Source of the DNA: Gluconacetobacter diazotrophicus PA1 5
Lineage (GTDB): Bacteria > Pseudomonadota > Alphaproteobacteria > Acetobacterales > Acetobacteraceae
Length of the DNA: 64,000 nucleotides
Reading direction: 5' to 3'
Assembly: GCF_000067045.1 (NCBI RefSeq)
Contig: NC_010125.1
Span: 1,464,001-1,528,000, forward strand
In this document: piece by piece, positions 1 to 9,139 of the stretch
Numbering within the stretch: the stretch's first letter is position 1
How the letters are laid out: each line of letters starts with the position of its first letter
Position numbers and translations under genes: made by a program
The notes under the pieces: generated by a model
Seen by the model: only the letters and a program-made list of their open reading frames with translations
Told to the model about the DNA's origin: nothing
Databases searched by the model: none

Positions 1-2
1 TG

Positions 3-506
3 GCGGCGTGGCTGACCGGCCTGGCGCAGGGCATGGCCATGCGCGACGGCCCGGCGCGGCGCATTCGCCTGTGCCGGGCGGTGGCGCTGGCCGCGCTGGC
101 GCTGGCCATGGCGCTGCTGCCCGGGCTGGGCGGCACCGTATCCGGGGGCGCGGGGGTGTCTGCCGCCGACGGGTCGGACCGTTTTCGGCCAGCCCGGCTG
201 GCCACGTTGCGGGCGCAGGACCGCCCGGTGTTCGTGGACATGACGGCGGCGTGGTGCATTTCCTGCCTGGTGAACGAACGGGTGGCCCTGTCCTCGGCCC
301 CGGTACAGACGGCGTTCCATGACCGGCACGTGGTCTACATGAAGGGCGACTGGACCAACCGGAACGCGGCGATCAGCGCCTTCCTGGACGCCCATGGGCG
401 GGCGGGGGTGCCGTTCTACCTCTATTACCCGCCGGGCAGCGGCGATGGCCGGGCCCTGCCGCAGATCCTGACGACCGGACTGGTGCTGGACGCGCTGAAA
501 GGATAG
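3..506 (+). CDS. dsbD: DsbD-type thiol:disulfide interchange protein, C-terminal part (5' end outside window)
   Basis: The reading frame is open from the window edge, so only the last 167 codons are present. The visible part begins at the end of a membrane domain (AAWLTGLAQG), continues through a hydrophobic segment (about residues 24-46 here), and ends in a thioredoxin-like domain containing the CxxC pair in AAWCISCLVNE. DsbD family proteins pass electrons from cytoplasmic thioredoxin across the inner membrane to periplasmic thiol proteins, and the C-terminal thioredoxin fold is periplasmic. The sequence VPFYLYYPPG near the end fits the cis-Pro region of that fold. The gene is convergent with the lipoprotein at 530-1546. 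A ScsB-like family member is possible because the N-terminal domain cannot be seen. Confidence 0.8.
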   Translation, partial: AAWLTGLAQGMAMRDGPARRIRLCRAVALAALALAMALLPGLGGTVSGGAGVSAADGSDRFRPARLATLRAQDRPVFVDMTAAWCISCLVNERVALSSAPVQTAFHDRHVVYMKGDWTNRNAAISAFLDAHGRAGVPFYLYYPPGSGDGRALPQILTTGLVLDALKG

Positions 507-529
507 CGCGTCCGTTCCCCTTCAGGCGA

Positions 530-1546
530 TCAGTAGCCGTTGCTGTTGTCGGCCGGACTGGCGGGGGTGCCGGTCGCGGGTGTGGTCGCGGGTGCGGCGG
601 TGGCCGTGCCCGGCGGCAGGGTCAGGTAGCCGGGCTGCGGCGACAGGGTGCGCGGCGCCGCCGGGTCAGGGCTGGCGGCATCGCCGCCGGGGGCCCCGGT
701 GGGGAAGATCGCATCGGGCCCGCTGCTGGCCGGCGGCGTTGCCGGGGGGGCGGACACAGCGGGAGCGGGGGCCGGCGCGGCCGGGGTTGCGTCGGGCGAG
801 GCGGCAGGAGCGGCGGCGGGTGCCGGGGCCGGTGCGGGCGCTACCGCGGGGGCCGTCGAATCCGGGGCCGGACCGGCCGGGACGGTGGCCGCCGCCGGGG
901 TGGCGGTCATGTCCGGCGTCGTTCCGGGCAGGCCCAGCGTCTGCTGCTGGATCGCGCCGGCCGCGCTGGTGCCGGCGGTATCGACCAGCCAGTCCGCCAG
1001 ATGATGCCGGATCTGGAATTCCAGCTCGATATTCATGTCCTTCATCATCTGCGACGTCAGCGTGTACAGATGGGCCGGGCTGTCCGCATTGCCGTCATCG
1101 TCGGACGCGCCCGGGCTGAAGCTGCGATGGACATGCGCCTCGGCGTAAGCCGAACGCTGGCCGTTGGCGGCGGTGACATCCAGATGCACGTCCATCTGTC
1201 CTTCCAGCGTGCCGCCGGGCATGTGCAGGATGGAAGCCCTGTCGATCGTGAAGACCGCGCTGCCGGCGCTGCCCGCCGCCATCAGCCGGTCGGCCGCCAT
1301 GCGCAGCAGCGCCTGGTCGGGCGGCGTCGGCGCGCGGCCGGAAATATCGCCCGGCACCGATCCCGGCTGCCCGTTATCGACGGTGGTGATCGTCCCGACA
1401 TTCAGGTGCAGCACCGGCAGGTAGTCGTAATGCATCGGCGCGAAGGCGGTCTGCGGCGGCGTGTCGTCGCATGCCGCGAGCGGCAGAAGCGGGCAGGCGA
1501 GCAGCAGCAGCAGGGGCAACCGGACGGCCCGGCGAGACGAACGCAT
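530..1546 (-). CDS. Putative lipoprotein with Ala/Pro-rich C-terminal tail
   Basis: This is a 338-residue protein. The start chosen is ATG at 1546, which has GGAG about 8 bases upstream; a TTG six codons earlier is less likely. Residues 1-26 form a lipoprotein signal with a lipobox (LAAC), so the mature protein should be lipid-anchored. The middle part (about 30-195) looks folded and mentions no motif I recognise. From about residue 200 to the end it is low-complexity Ala/Pro/Thr, probably an extended periplasmic or wall-spanning linker. I do not recognise the family. It lies downstream of hslO, 54 bases away and on the same strand, and converges with the DsbD-like gene. Confidence 0.7.
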   Translation of the reverse strand: MRSSRRAVRLPLLLLLACPLLPLAACDDTPPQTAFAPMHYDYLPVLHLNVGTITTVDNGQPGSVPGDISGRAPTPPDQALLRMAADRLMAAGSAGSAVFTIDRASILHMPGGTLEGQMDVHLDVTAANGQRSAYAEAHVHRSFSPGASDDDGNADSPAHLYTLTSQMMKDMNIELEFQIRHHLADWLVDTAGTSAAGAIQQQTLGLPGTTPDMTATPAAATVPAGPAPDSTAPAVAPAPAPAPAAAPAASPDATPAAPAPAPAVSAPPATPPASSGPDAIFPTGAPGGDAASPDPAAPRTLSPQPGYLTLPPGTATAAPATTPATGTPASPADNSNGY

Positions 1547-1600
1547 GGACGGTATCTCCAACAATTGGAACGGGAAAAGTGCCGCCCCGCGTTGCGCCGG

Positions 1601-2563
1601 TCAATCCGCAGCCGTCGCCCCGCCGATCTCGGTCCGGGGAAAGCGGAAGCTGATATTGCAGAACTCGCAGCTCATGCTGATCGTCCCGTCCTCGGCCATG
1701 TGGTCCAGGTCGTCGCCCGAAAACGTCTCCAGGATTCCGGACAGCCGGGCCCGGCTGCACCGGCAGCCGAAGGCCAGCGCCCGGGGACGGTCGGCGCAGA
1801 CATCCTCGGAATGGAACAGGCGGTACAGCAGCGTTTCGGGCGCCAGAGCGTCGTCGGTCAGTTCGGCCTCGGTCACCGTCTCGGCCAGGGTGACGGCGGT
1901 AGCCCAGTTTTCGTCCGCGTCGCCTTCAGGCGCCGTTTCCGCCGCGATCCCGCCCTCGGTCGCGATGCGCTCCAGGATCAGCGCGCTGGCTCGCCAGCCC
2001 GCATCGGTGTGCACGCAGGCCAAGCGAATCCAGCAGGCATGCTGCTCGCTGGTCTCGAAATAATGGCCGGCCATGTCCGACAGCGACGGGCCGCGGATTT
2101 CGACGATGCCCTGATGGAGGTCGGTATCCGGTCCCTGGTCCACGGTGAACGCCAGATAGCCCGCGCCCAGCAGCCGGGCCGCGTCCGCATCGGGCTCGGA
2201 CGCCGCCAGCGCCGCGACCTGCTCCGCGTCCGACCGCGCATGGAACCGCAGCGCGCCGGCATGGGTGCAGTCCGCCACCAGGGAGGAAACCGGACCGTCG
2301 CCCCTGGCCTGCAGCGAGAACGATCCCTGGAATTTCAGGGCCGAGGCCAGCCCGGCGACCAGCGCCAGCGCCTCGCCCGCCAGGCGCAGCACGATGTCGG
2401 GATGGTCGTGCCGGACCAGCAGGGCGTCGGTCAGCGCCCCCACCCGCACCAGCCGCCCGCGTACCGGCCGCCCGGCCAGGTAGAACGGCGTCACCCCCTG
2501 GGGGACGACCAGGTCGGGCACGTCGGGCCGGTGGGTGTCGAGGAAGGCGGGGGTGTCGATCAT
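1601..2563 (-). CDS. hslO: Hsp33 redox-regulated molecular chaperone
   Basis: Hsp33 is a cytoplasmic holdase that is switched on by oxidation of a C-terminal zinc centre. The protein is 320 residues, somewhat longer than the usual 290. The four zinc cysteines are all present as CxC at residues 267/269 (FGCRCSR) and CxxC at 299/302 (SCEFCN). The N-terminal region (LVRVGALTDALLVRHDHP, then a long helical part) matches the family. The ATG start has GGAG nine bases upstream. It is the last gene of the argD-argF-orf106-hslO run, 16 bases after orf106, so it is probably co-transcribed with arginine synthesis genes. Confidence 0.95.
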   Translation of the reverse strand: MIDTPAFLDTHRPDVPDLVVPQGVTPFYLAGRPVRGRLVRVGALTDALLVRHDHPDIVLRLAGEALALVAGLASALKFQGSFSLQARGDGPVSSLVADCTHAGALRFHARSDAEQVAALAASEPDADAARLLGAGYLAFTVDQGPDTDLHQGIVEIRGPSLSDMAGHYFETSEQHACWIRLACVHTDAGWRASALILERIATEGGIAAETAPEGDADENWATAVTLAETVTEAELTDDALAPETLLYRLFHSEDVCADRPRALAFGCRCSRARLSGILETFSGDDLDHMAEDGTISMSCEFCNISFRFPRTEIGGATAAD

Positions 2564-2579
2564 GCCGGGGTCTCCTGCA

Positions 2580-2900
2580 TCAGATGCGGGCGGTGATTTC
2601 GGCCTCCAGGGCCTCCAGCCGCGTCTCGAAGGCGCGCAGCAGGTCCGGGCGCACCTTTTCCTTGCTCGCCAGTGCCTTCAGCAGCGCCTGGCGGCAGCGA
2701 TCGTGCGCCGCGTCCAGGTCCTCGGTCCGCGTGGCGCCGGCCAGGCAGTCCAGATAGGCGTTGCGCAGGATCGTCACACCGGGGCCGGAGCAGGACAGGG
2801 TGGCGAACGCGGCCTCGACGACCCCTTCGACCCAGCCGGGGGCGGCGGGAACGTCCTCGGTGGTGGTGGGATGGGCGGGGGTTTCGGCCGGTCCTGTCAT
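2580..2900 (-). CDS. Conserved-looking 106-residue protein between argF and hslO
   Basis: The start is ATG at 2900, preceded by AGGAGG, and it overlaps the argF stop as ATGA, so translational coupling is likely. The product is a small acidic helical protein with an N-terminal Pro/Thr-rich stretch (about 1-25) followed by predicted helices with two cysteines (SCSGPG and YLDCLAG) and a Glu/Leu-rich end. I do not recognise a domain. Its tight packing in an arginine and chaperone operon supports it being a real gene but does not define a function. Confidence 0.75.
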   Translation of the reverse strand: MTGPAETPAHPTTTEDVPAAPGWVEGVVEAAFATLSCSGPGVTILRNAYLDCLAGATRTEDLDAAHDRCRQALLKALASKEKVRPDLLRAFETRLEALEAEITARI

Positions 2901-3892
2901 CGGGTCGGTTCCTCCTGTCCGTAATCCTGCCAGTGCTCGCCGCCCATTGCCCACACCAGCAGCCCCTTCTGCGCGTGCAACCGGTTCTCGGCCTCGTCGA
3001 ACACCACCGAATGGGGGCCTTCGAACACGTCCTCGGTCACTTCGTCACCGATATGGGCGGGCAGGCAGTGCATGAACAGGGCGTCGGGTGCCGCCAGCGC
3101 CATCAGCGCGGCATCGACCCGGTACGGGTCGAAGGCGATCAGGCGCTGCGCCGCGTCGGTGTCCGACATGCTGACCCAGGTGTCGGTGACGACGCAGTCC
3201 GCCCCGGCGACGGCGGCGCGCGGGTCGGTCGTCACGACGATGTCGGCGCCCCTCTGCCGTGCCCAGGCCAGGGCCTGGACCGAAGGCGTGTGCCCGGGCG
3301 GGGTGGCCAGGCGCAGGCGGAAGCCGAACAGGCACGCCGCCTCGATGAACGAGGTCGCGACATTGTTGCCGTCCCCCACCCACGCCACCGTGCGGCCGGC
3401 GATCGGGCCGCGATGTTCCTCGAACGTCATGATGTCGGCCAGGATCTGCACCGGGTGGGAGTCCGGCGTCAGCCCGTTGATGACCGGCACGCTGGCCCAG
3501 CGCGCCAGATCGTGCAGGGCTGCGGTATTGCCGGTGCGCAGCACGATGGCATCGACGAAGCGCGACAGCACGCGCGCGGTGTCGGCCACGCTCTCGCCCC
3601 GTCCCAGTTGCATGTCGTTGGGCGACAGCAGGATGACGTCGCCGCCCAACTGGCGCATTCCGACCTCGAACGACACGCGGGTGCGGGTCGAGGGCTTGGA
3701 CAGCATCAGCCCCAGCGCGCGGCCCAGCAGCGGCTGGCGGGGGTGCAGCGGGCGGGTTCGCCCGTGCTGCATCCGCTTGATGCGGCTGCCCAGGTCCAGG
3801 ATGGCGCGCAGCGTCGCGCCGTCGAAATCGCGCAGGTCCAGGAAGTGCCGGGGCGGGGCGGCGTTCCGGGTGGTGGTGGGCAGCGCGTTCAT
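2897..3892 (-). CDS. argF: Ornithine carbamoyltransferase
   Basis: This enzyme makes citrulline from ornithine and carbamoyl phosphate in arginine synthesis. It is 331 residues. The carbamoyl-phosphate motif STRTR is at residues 68-72, HPVQILAD follows in the middle, and the ornithine-loop motif MHCLPAH is near the end. The start is ATG at 3892, which overlaps the argD stop as ATGA. A longer reading frame upstream of this ATG runs inside argD and is ignored. It sits between argD and orf106 in one operon. Confidence 0.96.
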   Translation of the reverse strand: MNALPTTTRNAAPPRHFLDLRDFDGATLRAILDLGSRIKRMQHGRTRPLHPRQPLLGRALGLMLSKPSTRTRVSFEVGMRQLGGDVILLSPNDMQLGRGESVADTARVLSRFVDAIVLRTGNTAALHDLARWASVPVINGLTPDSHPVQILADIMTFEEHRGPIAGRTVAWVGDGNNVATSFIEAACLFGFRLRLATPPGHTPSVQALAWARQRGADIVVTTDPRAAVAGADCVVTDTWVSMSDTDAAQRLIAFDPYRVDAALMALAAPDALFMHCLPAHIGDEVTEDVFEGPHSVVFDEAENRLHAQKGLLVWAMGGEHWQDYGQEEPTR

Positions 3893-5094
3893 GCCACACT
3901 CTCCCGGGCCGTCGCCGCCAGGTGCGCCCGCACCCGCAGCGCCGCGTGGCGCAGCCGCCGGCCGGCCTCGGCACAATCGGCCTCGGTGATCACCAGGGGG
4001 GGCACCAGGCGCAGCACGTTGTCCCCGGCGGTGACGCTCAGCACGCCCTCATGCATCGCCGCATCCTGCACCAGCGCGACCGGAACCGTGCAGCGCAGGC
4101 CCAGCATCAGGCCGATGCCGCGTCGCCCGTCGAACAGGTCCGGGAATTCGGCCACCAGTTCGTCCAGCGCGCGGGCCAGTTGCGCGCCGCGCGCCTGCAC
4201 CTGGTCCAGGAAGCCGGGGGCCAGCAGCACGTCCAGCACCACGTTCGCGGCCGCGCAGGCCAGCGGGTTGCCGCCGAACGTGGTCCCGTGCGACCCGGGC
4301 GTCAGGTGGCGGGCCACGGCCTCGGTCGCCAGGATGGCGCCCATCGGGAAGCCGCCGGCGATGCCCTTGGCGGTGGACAGCACGTCGGGCGTCACCCCCG
4401 ACCATTCATGGGCGAACAGCCGCCCGGTCCGGCCCATGCCGCACTGGACCTCGTCCATGCCCAGATACAGGCCGAATTCGTCGCACGCCGCGCGCAGTTC
4501 CTGCAGGAAGCGCGGATCGGCGACGTTGATGCCGCTTTCGCCCTGCACCGGCTCGATCATGATGCCGGCGGTTTCCGCCGTGATGGCGGCGCGCACGGCG
4601 TTCATGTTGTTCATCGGCACATGATCGAATCCCGCGACCTCCGGGCCGAACCCGTCCAGGTATTTCGGGTTGCCGGTGGCGGCCAGCATGGCCAGCGTCC
4701 GGCCGTGGAACGCGCCGTCGAAGCAGATGATGCGGTTGCGCTCGGGATGGCCGCCATGCGCCTGGGCGCGGCGGATCATCTTGACCATGCCTTCGTTCGC
4801 CTCGGCGCCCGAATTGCAGAAGAACACGCTGTCGGCGAAGCTGGCGGCGACCAGCCGCTCGGCCAGCCGCTCGGCCTGCGGAACGCGGTACAGATTCGAC
4901 ACATGCATCACCCGCGCCGCCTGTTCGGCAATGGCCGACACCAGGTGCGGGTTGTTGTGCCCGAGGGACGAGGTCGCGATCCCCGCCCCCAGATCCAGGA
5001 ATCGTCGCCCGTCCGCCGCGTACAGCCAGCAGCCTTCGCCCCGCTCGAAAGCGAGGTCGGCACGGTTGTAAGTGGGCATCAGGGCGGGGATCAT
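3889..5094 (-). CDS. argD: Acetylornithine aminotransferase
   Basis: This is a PLP-dependent class III aminotransferase of 401 residues that converts N-acetylglutamate semialdehyde to N-acetylornithine. The PLP-phosphate region [11 protein letters not shown] is at about 92-102, the [12 protein letters not shown] segment at about 213-224, and the Schiff-base lysine is K243 in [11 protein letters not shown]. It is the first gene of the argD-argF-orf106-hslO operon. The 224-base gap to the divergent SPFH gene must hold the promoter. Some ArgD proteins also act on succinyldiaminopimelate, which cannot be judged here. Confidence 0.95.
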   Translation of the reverse strand: MIPALMPTYNRADLAFERGEGCWLYAADGRRFLDLGAGIATSSLGHNNPHLVSAIAEQAARVMHVSNLYRVPQAERLAERLVAASFADSVFFCNSGAEANEGMVKMIRRAQAHGGHPERNRIICFDGAFHGRTLAMLAATGNPKYLDGFGPEVAGFDHVPMNNMNAVRAAITAETAGIMIEPVQGESGINVADPRFLQELRAACDEFGLYLGMDEVQCGMGRTGRLFAHEWSGVTPDVLSTAKGIAGGFPMGAILATEAVARHLTPGSHGTTFGGNPLACAAANVVLDVLLAPGFLDQVQARGAQLARALDELVAEFPDLFDGRRGIGLMLGLRCTVPVALVQDAAMHEGVLSVTAGDNVLRLVPPLVITEADCAEAGRRLRHAALRVRAHLAATARESVA

Positions 5095-5318
5095 GGAAGG
5101 TGGGACCTTATCGTTGCGTCCGGGTCATGGGCCCGGGTCTTGGGTGTCCAGGCGGAAACGCGAAAGAGCCCACGCGCCGGGGCGGGTGGGCCATGTTTCC
5201 ATATGCATGATGCGGGTCGGCGCGGGCACAAGTCAAATCCTGTCTCCGCCCGGCCGTCCTTGAACCCGGCCCCCCCGCGTGCCAACGTGACGATCCGGTC
5301 TGCCCGAGGGGGCGTATC

Positions 5319-6194
5319 ATGAATGCCATTACCCTTGTCCTGTCGGCGGCGCTGCTTCTGGCCGGGCTGCTGTTCGGCGGCCTGTGGAGCGCCGAAGGGA
5401 TGTTCAACCCGGCAGTCGCCCTGCCGTTCCTGGCCCTGTCGGTGCTGGTGTTCCTGTCGCTGCGGATGGCCAATGTCTGGGAAAAATTCGTGGTGCTGCG
5501 GATGGGGCGACTGCAGGGCGTGCGCGGACCCGGCCTGTTCATGATCGTCCCGGTCATCGACCGGATCGTCGCGATCATCGACGAGCGCATCCAGACCACC
5601 GGCTTCAACGCCGAACAGGCGCTGACCCGCGACACGGTGCCGGTGAATGTCGATGCCGTGATCTTCTGGCATGTCCGCGATGCCGAGGCCGCGGCCCTGC
5701 GGATTACAAACTACCGCGAGGCCATCGACCGGATCGCCCAGACCTCGCTGCGCGAGATGATCGGCGCGTCCATGCTGGCGGCGCTGCTGTCCGACCGCCG
5801 GACGTCCAACGAACAGTTGCGCGCGGAAATCGGCACCAAGACCGCCGCCTGGGGCATCGACGTGATGTCGGTCGAAATCCGCGACGTCGCCATTCCCGTC
5901 GCCCTGCAGGACGCGATGTCGCGCCAGGCCCAGGCCGAGCGCGAAAAGCAGGCGCGGATCATCCTGGGATCGGCCGAGGCCGAGGTGGCGGGCCGGTTCG
6001 TGGATGCGGCCGAGGCCTATGCCGGCCACCCCGCCGCCCTGCAACTGCGCGCCATGAACATCATCTACGAGACGACCAAGGAACGCGGGGCGACGATCCT
6101 GATCCCCACCAGCATGATCGACAGCATGAATCCGGCCTCGGCGCTGGTGCTGTCGAATATGGCGGCGCCCGCCGTGCGAAGCGCCGCCGAGTGA
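5319..6194 (+). CDS. SPFH/Band 7 (stomatin/prohibitin-type) membrane protein
   Basis: The protein is 291 residues. Two hydrophobic segments (about 5-25 and 33-50) anchor it, and they are followed by an SPFH domain with the typical WEKFVVLRMGRLQGVRGPG entry and VNVDAVIFWHVRD core. A helical region rich in Ala/Glu/Arg follows (QAQAEREKQARI). Slipin/stomatin-like proteins form membrane microdomain oligomers, often with an NfeD partner protease. No NfeD gene is adjacent, so this copy stands alone. It is divergent from argD and convergent with pepN. Confidence 0.9.
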   Translation: MNAITLVLSAALLLAGLLFGGLWSAEGMFNPAVALPFLALSVLVFLSLRMANVWEKFVVLRMGRLQGVRGPGLFMIVPVIDRIVAIIDERIQTTGFNAEQALTRDTVPVNVDAVIFWHVRDAEAAALRITNYREAIDRIAQTSLREMIGASMLAALLSDRRTSNEQLRAEIGTKTAAWGIDVMSVEIRDVAIPVALQDAMSRQAQAEREKQARIILGSAEAEVAGRFVDAAEAYAGHPAALQLRAMNIIYETTKERGATILIPTSMIDSMNPASALVLSNMAAPAVRSAAE

Positions 6195-6224
6195 CCCGGG
6201 ACGGTCCCGAGGGACTGTCCCGGG
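6195..6224. terminator. Hairpin between convergent SPFH gene and pepN
   Basis: An 8-bp perfect inverted repeat (CCCGGGAC at 6195-6202 and GTCCCGGG at 6217-6224) lies directly between the two convergent stops. There is no T run, so it may be a weak or Rho-assisted bidirectional terminator. Confidence 0.4.
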
Positions 6225-6233
6225 GCAGTGCCG

Positions 6234-8882
6234 TCAGTGCGACAGCGCGGCCAGCCATGGCGTCAGGGCCGCCTGGGCCCGGCCCGCGATGTCCGCGTTG
6301 GCCGCGATCAGGTCCACGGCCTTCTTCGCTTCGATCGTGGCACCGGTCGACTCCGTGACCGACGGATCGGCCATCAGCGCCTTGGCGATTGCCGGATTGA
6401 CCGAATGCCCGGCGATGGCCGGCAGCAGGGCCGACTGCGACCAGGGTGCGAGGTGCGAGCGGATCTGCTTCTGGGTCTCCGGCGCCTGCACCAGCTTGAA
6501 GACCAGGTCCGGATCGTCGCCGCGCGCCGCGATCACGGCCAGCGCGCGCGCCACGCGCCCGTTCGGGATCACGCCGCTATAGGCGATCTGCACCGTCTGG
6601 CGGATCAGCGCGGGGTCGCTGGATGCGGCCAGCGCATCGAAATAGCGCAGCTTGTCCTCGGTGTTGCCCGCCGCGCGCAGCATCTGCGCCAGGGTGGCGT
6701 AGGTCGCGGCATCGGCATGGCGGCCGACAATCCAGGTGACGGGCGCCACCAGGCTGGGCGGCAGCGAGGCCGGGTCCTTGCGGTAGGCCGCGAAGCGGGA
6801 CTGCGCTTCGGCGACCACGGCGGCGTCGTCGAACTGGCCCAGGGTGGCGATCACGCTGGGGCGCAGCAGCGAATCCAGGAAGGATTCACCCGGACGCGGC
6901 GTCCAGCCCAGGCGCGCCAGCTGCGGGCCCAGCAGGGCGCGGGCGAAGGCGCGGAAGGCCGGGCGCGACGGGCTGCCGCGTTCCATGGCGTCCAGTTCCT
7001 TCAGGTGCGCGATCGTGTCCGACCAGACGGCGATGTTGTCCTCGTGCGTCGCCGGCAGGGCGGCCACCAGGTCCAGCCACGCCGAAAGCGGCGCCAGCCC
7101 GGCCTGGAACAGCGCGAACTGGTCGCCCAGCAGGTTGGCCCGGTCGGCCGCGCCCAGCTTGGCGAATGCCGTCTTCAGGGCCGCCAGGGACGCCGTGTCA
7201 TACTGGGTACGGTAATATCCGTTCTCGCCCAGATTGGCCTTCAGCGCCGCGTCGCACCCGTCGAAGGTCAGCGTCGCCGCATGGTCCGGCGTCAGGATCG
7301 TGCGCTGGGCGGCGATGCCGGGGCCCCCCACCGTGACGGGGATGTTCCAGCGCGCGGGCAGCGGATGCGGGTCGCTGATGGCGAAGCGGCCTTCGGTCAG
7401 GCTCAGGGTCGTCTTGCCGGCCTCGCAGCGCCGCGCGACCGTGACCAGCGGAATGCCCGGCTGTTCGGTGAAGCTGCGTGCGACGGTGGCCACGTCCTGG
7501 TGCGAGGTCTGCGCCAGCGCGGCCCACAGGTCGGCGCTGGTGGTGTTGCCGTAGGCATGGGTCTTCATGTAGGTGCGCATGCCGTCGCGGAAGGTATCGG
7601 GACCCAGCCAGTCCTCGATCATGCGGATGACCTGCTCGCCCTTCTGGTAGCTGATCCGGTCGAAGGCGGTATTGGCCTCGCTGACGTCATGGATCACCTG
7701 CTGGACCGGGTGGGTCGTCGGATGGGCGTCCTGCGCCATCGCCTGTTCACGGTCGGTATGCTGGCGCGGCCACATCTGCCAGGTCGGGTTGAAATGGTCG
7801 GTGGCCTTGGCCTCCATCCAGGTGGCGAAGCCCTCGTTCAGCCAGATATTGTCCCACCATCCCATGGTCACCAGGTCGCCGGACCATTGGTGCGCCATTT
7901 CATGCGCCACGACGATATAGACGATTTCCTGCGTGGTCGGCGCACTGGTCTTGGGATCGAACAGCAGGTCGTCGTCGATGAAGGTGATGGCACCCCAGTT
8001 TTCCATCGCCCCGGCCTCGTAATTTCCGGGAATGGCGATCAGGTCCATCTTCGGCAGCGGATAGGCCACGCCGAAATACTCGTTGTAATAGGGCAGGATC
8101 TGCGACGCGGCGGTCAGGGCGTAGCTGCCGTTCTGCTGCTCGCCGGTGGGGGCGTAGACGTTGATCGGGGTGTCGCCGCCCTTGCCGCTGACGGCGGACA
8201 CGTCGCCGGCCACCAGCGCCAGCAGATAGGTGGACATGCGCGGCGTGGTGCCGAACACGACCCGCTTGGACTGCCCCCCGGCCGGCGAGGTGGAGACGAT
8301 GGGCATGTTGCTGATCGCCACCGACGCTTTCGGCAGCGTCGCCGTCAACTGGAACGTCGCCTTGAAGGACGGCTCGTCCCAGCCCGGGAACATGCGCCGG
8401 GCATCCGCGACCTCGAACTGCGTGACCAGCATGCGCTGCTGCTTGCCGTCGGGGGCGCGGTAATCGTCGTAATAGATCCCGTTCGGGGTGGCCGGGATGG
8501 GGCCGTGATACGTGATGGCCAGCGTATGGTGGCCGACAGCCAGCGGCCGCTTCAGGGTCAGGGTGGCCGTCTGCGCCTTGTCGTCCTGGGTGATTTTGGC
8601 CGCGACACCGTCGAGGGTGGCCGATGTCAGCGTCAGGCCGGCCTGGTTCAGCGTGATGCTGTCCGTGGGGGCGGACGCGTCGACATCGATGCTTTCATGA
8701 CCGCGCAGGGTCAGGCGCTTCATGTCGGTGACGAGGTCGATCCGGTACGCGCTGGGTACCACGATCTTGGGCAACTGGCCGGGCGCATGGGCGAAATCGA
8801 ACGGCGATTCGCCAAAGGCCGGACCCGACAGCAGGGCCGTGCCCGCCAGCAGAAGAGTGGCGATGGCAGGTCTGAAATTCAT
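6234..8882 (-). CDS. pepN: M1 family zinc aminopeptidase, exported
   Basis: This 882-residue protein has a signal peptide (residues 1-24, ending near AFG/ES), unlike cytoplasmic E. coli PepN, so it is probably periplasmic or secreted. The M1 exopeptidase motif GAMEN is at 291-295, and the zinc site HEMAH is at 327-331 with the third ligand E350 in WLNEGFATW. The C-terminal part is an ERAP1-like helical domain. It should release N-terminal amino acids from peptides. The start is ATG at 8882 with GGAG upstream. A decayed copy of codons about 98-175 lies at 12154-12400, on the far side of the AT-rich island. Confidence 0.95.
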   Translation of the reverse strand: MNFRPAIATLLLAGTALLSGPAFGESPFDFAHAPGQLPKIVVPSAYRIDLVTDMKRLTLRGHESIDVDASAPTDSITLNQAGLTLTSATLDGVAAKITQDDKAQTATLTLKRPLAVGHHTLAITYHGPIPATPNGIYYDDYRAPDGKQQRMLVTQFEVADARRMFPGWDEPSFKATFQLTATLPKASVAISNMPIVSTSPAGGQSKRVVFGTTPRMSTYLLALVAGDVSAVSGKGGDTPINVYAPTGEQQNGSYALTAASQILPYYNEYFGVAYPLPKMDLIAIPGNYEAGAMENWGAITFIDDDLLFDPKTSAPTTQEIVYIVVAHEMAHQWSGDLVTMGWWDNIWLNEGFATWMEAKATDHFNPTWQMWPRQHTDREQAMAQDAHPTTHPVQQVIHDVSEANTAFDRISYQKGEQVIRMIEDWLGPDTFRDGMRTYMKTHAYGNTTSADLWAALAQTSHQDVATVARSFTEQPGIPLVTVARRCEAGKTTLSLTEGRFAISDPHPLPARWNIPVTVGGPGIAAQRTILTPDHAATLTFDGCDAALKANLGENGYYRTQYDTASLAALKTAFAKLGAADRANLLGDQFALFQAGLAPLSAWLDLVAALPATHEDNIAVWSDTIAHLKELDAMERGSPSRPAFRAFARALLGPQLARLGWTPRPGESFLDSLLRPSVIATLGQFDDAAVVAEAQSRFAAYRKDPASLPPSLVAPVTWIVGRHADAATYATLAQMLRAAGNTEDKLRYFDALAASSDPALIRQTVQIAYSGVIPNGRVARALAVIAARGDDPDLVFKLVQAPETQKQIRSHLAPWSQSALLPAIAGHSVNPAIAKALMADPSVTESTGATIEAKKAVDLIAANADIAGRAQAALTPWLAALSH

Positions 8883-9139
8883 ACGGAAGCTCCGATTGCT
8901 GGACCATAAAAGGTGGTCCTTCGATCGGCATTGTTCATCCATCGCCCGCTTAAGGCAAATCAAAGAGCGCGAGCAAGCCAGACGCATCGGGTACCCGGCC
9001 TTCGGGCCTGCAATCGCTTTCGGAGGCGGATATCAATAGCTTGCCCCACATCGTCTCAGGCCATGTCGATCGCTACGTCCCTCACCTCTGCCGGATAGAC
9101 GCAAAATGGAAAATAAGTTTTGTATTGAAGTAATTTCTA

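Noticed and set aside
1001-5322. Long open frames on the plus strand opposite hslO, argF and argD
   Set aside because: They are Arg/Gly/Ala-rich antisense shadows typical of high-GC DNA and lie wholly over well-supported genes.
6228-8909. An 893-codon plus-strand frame opposite pepN
   Set aside because: It is antisense to the complete, motif-bearing aminopeptidase gene and has no recognisable domain.
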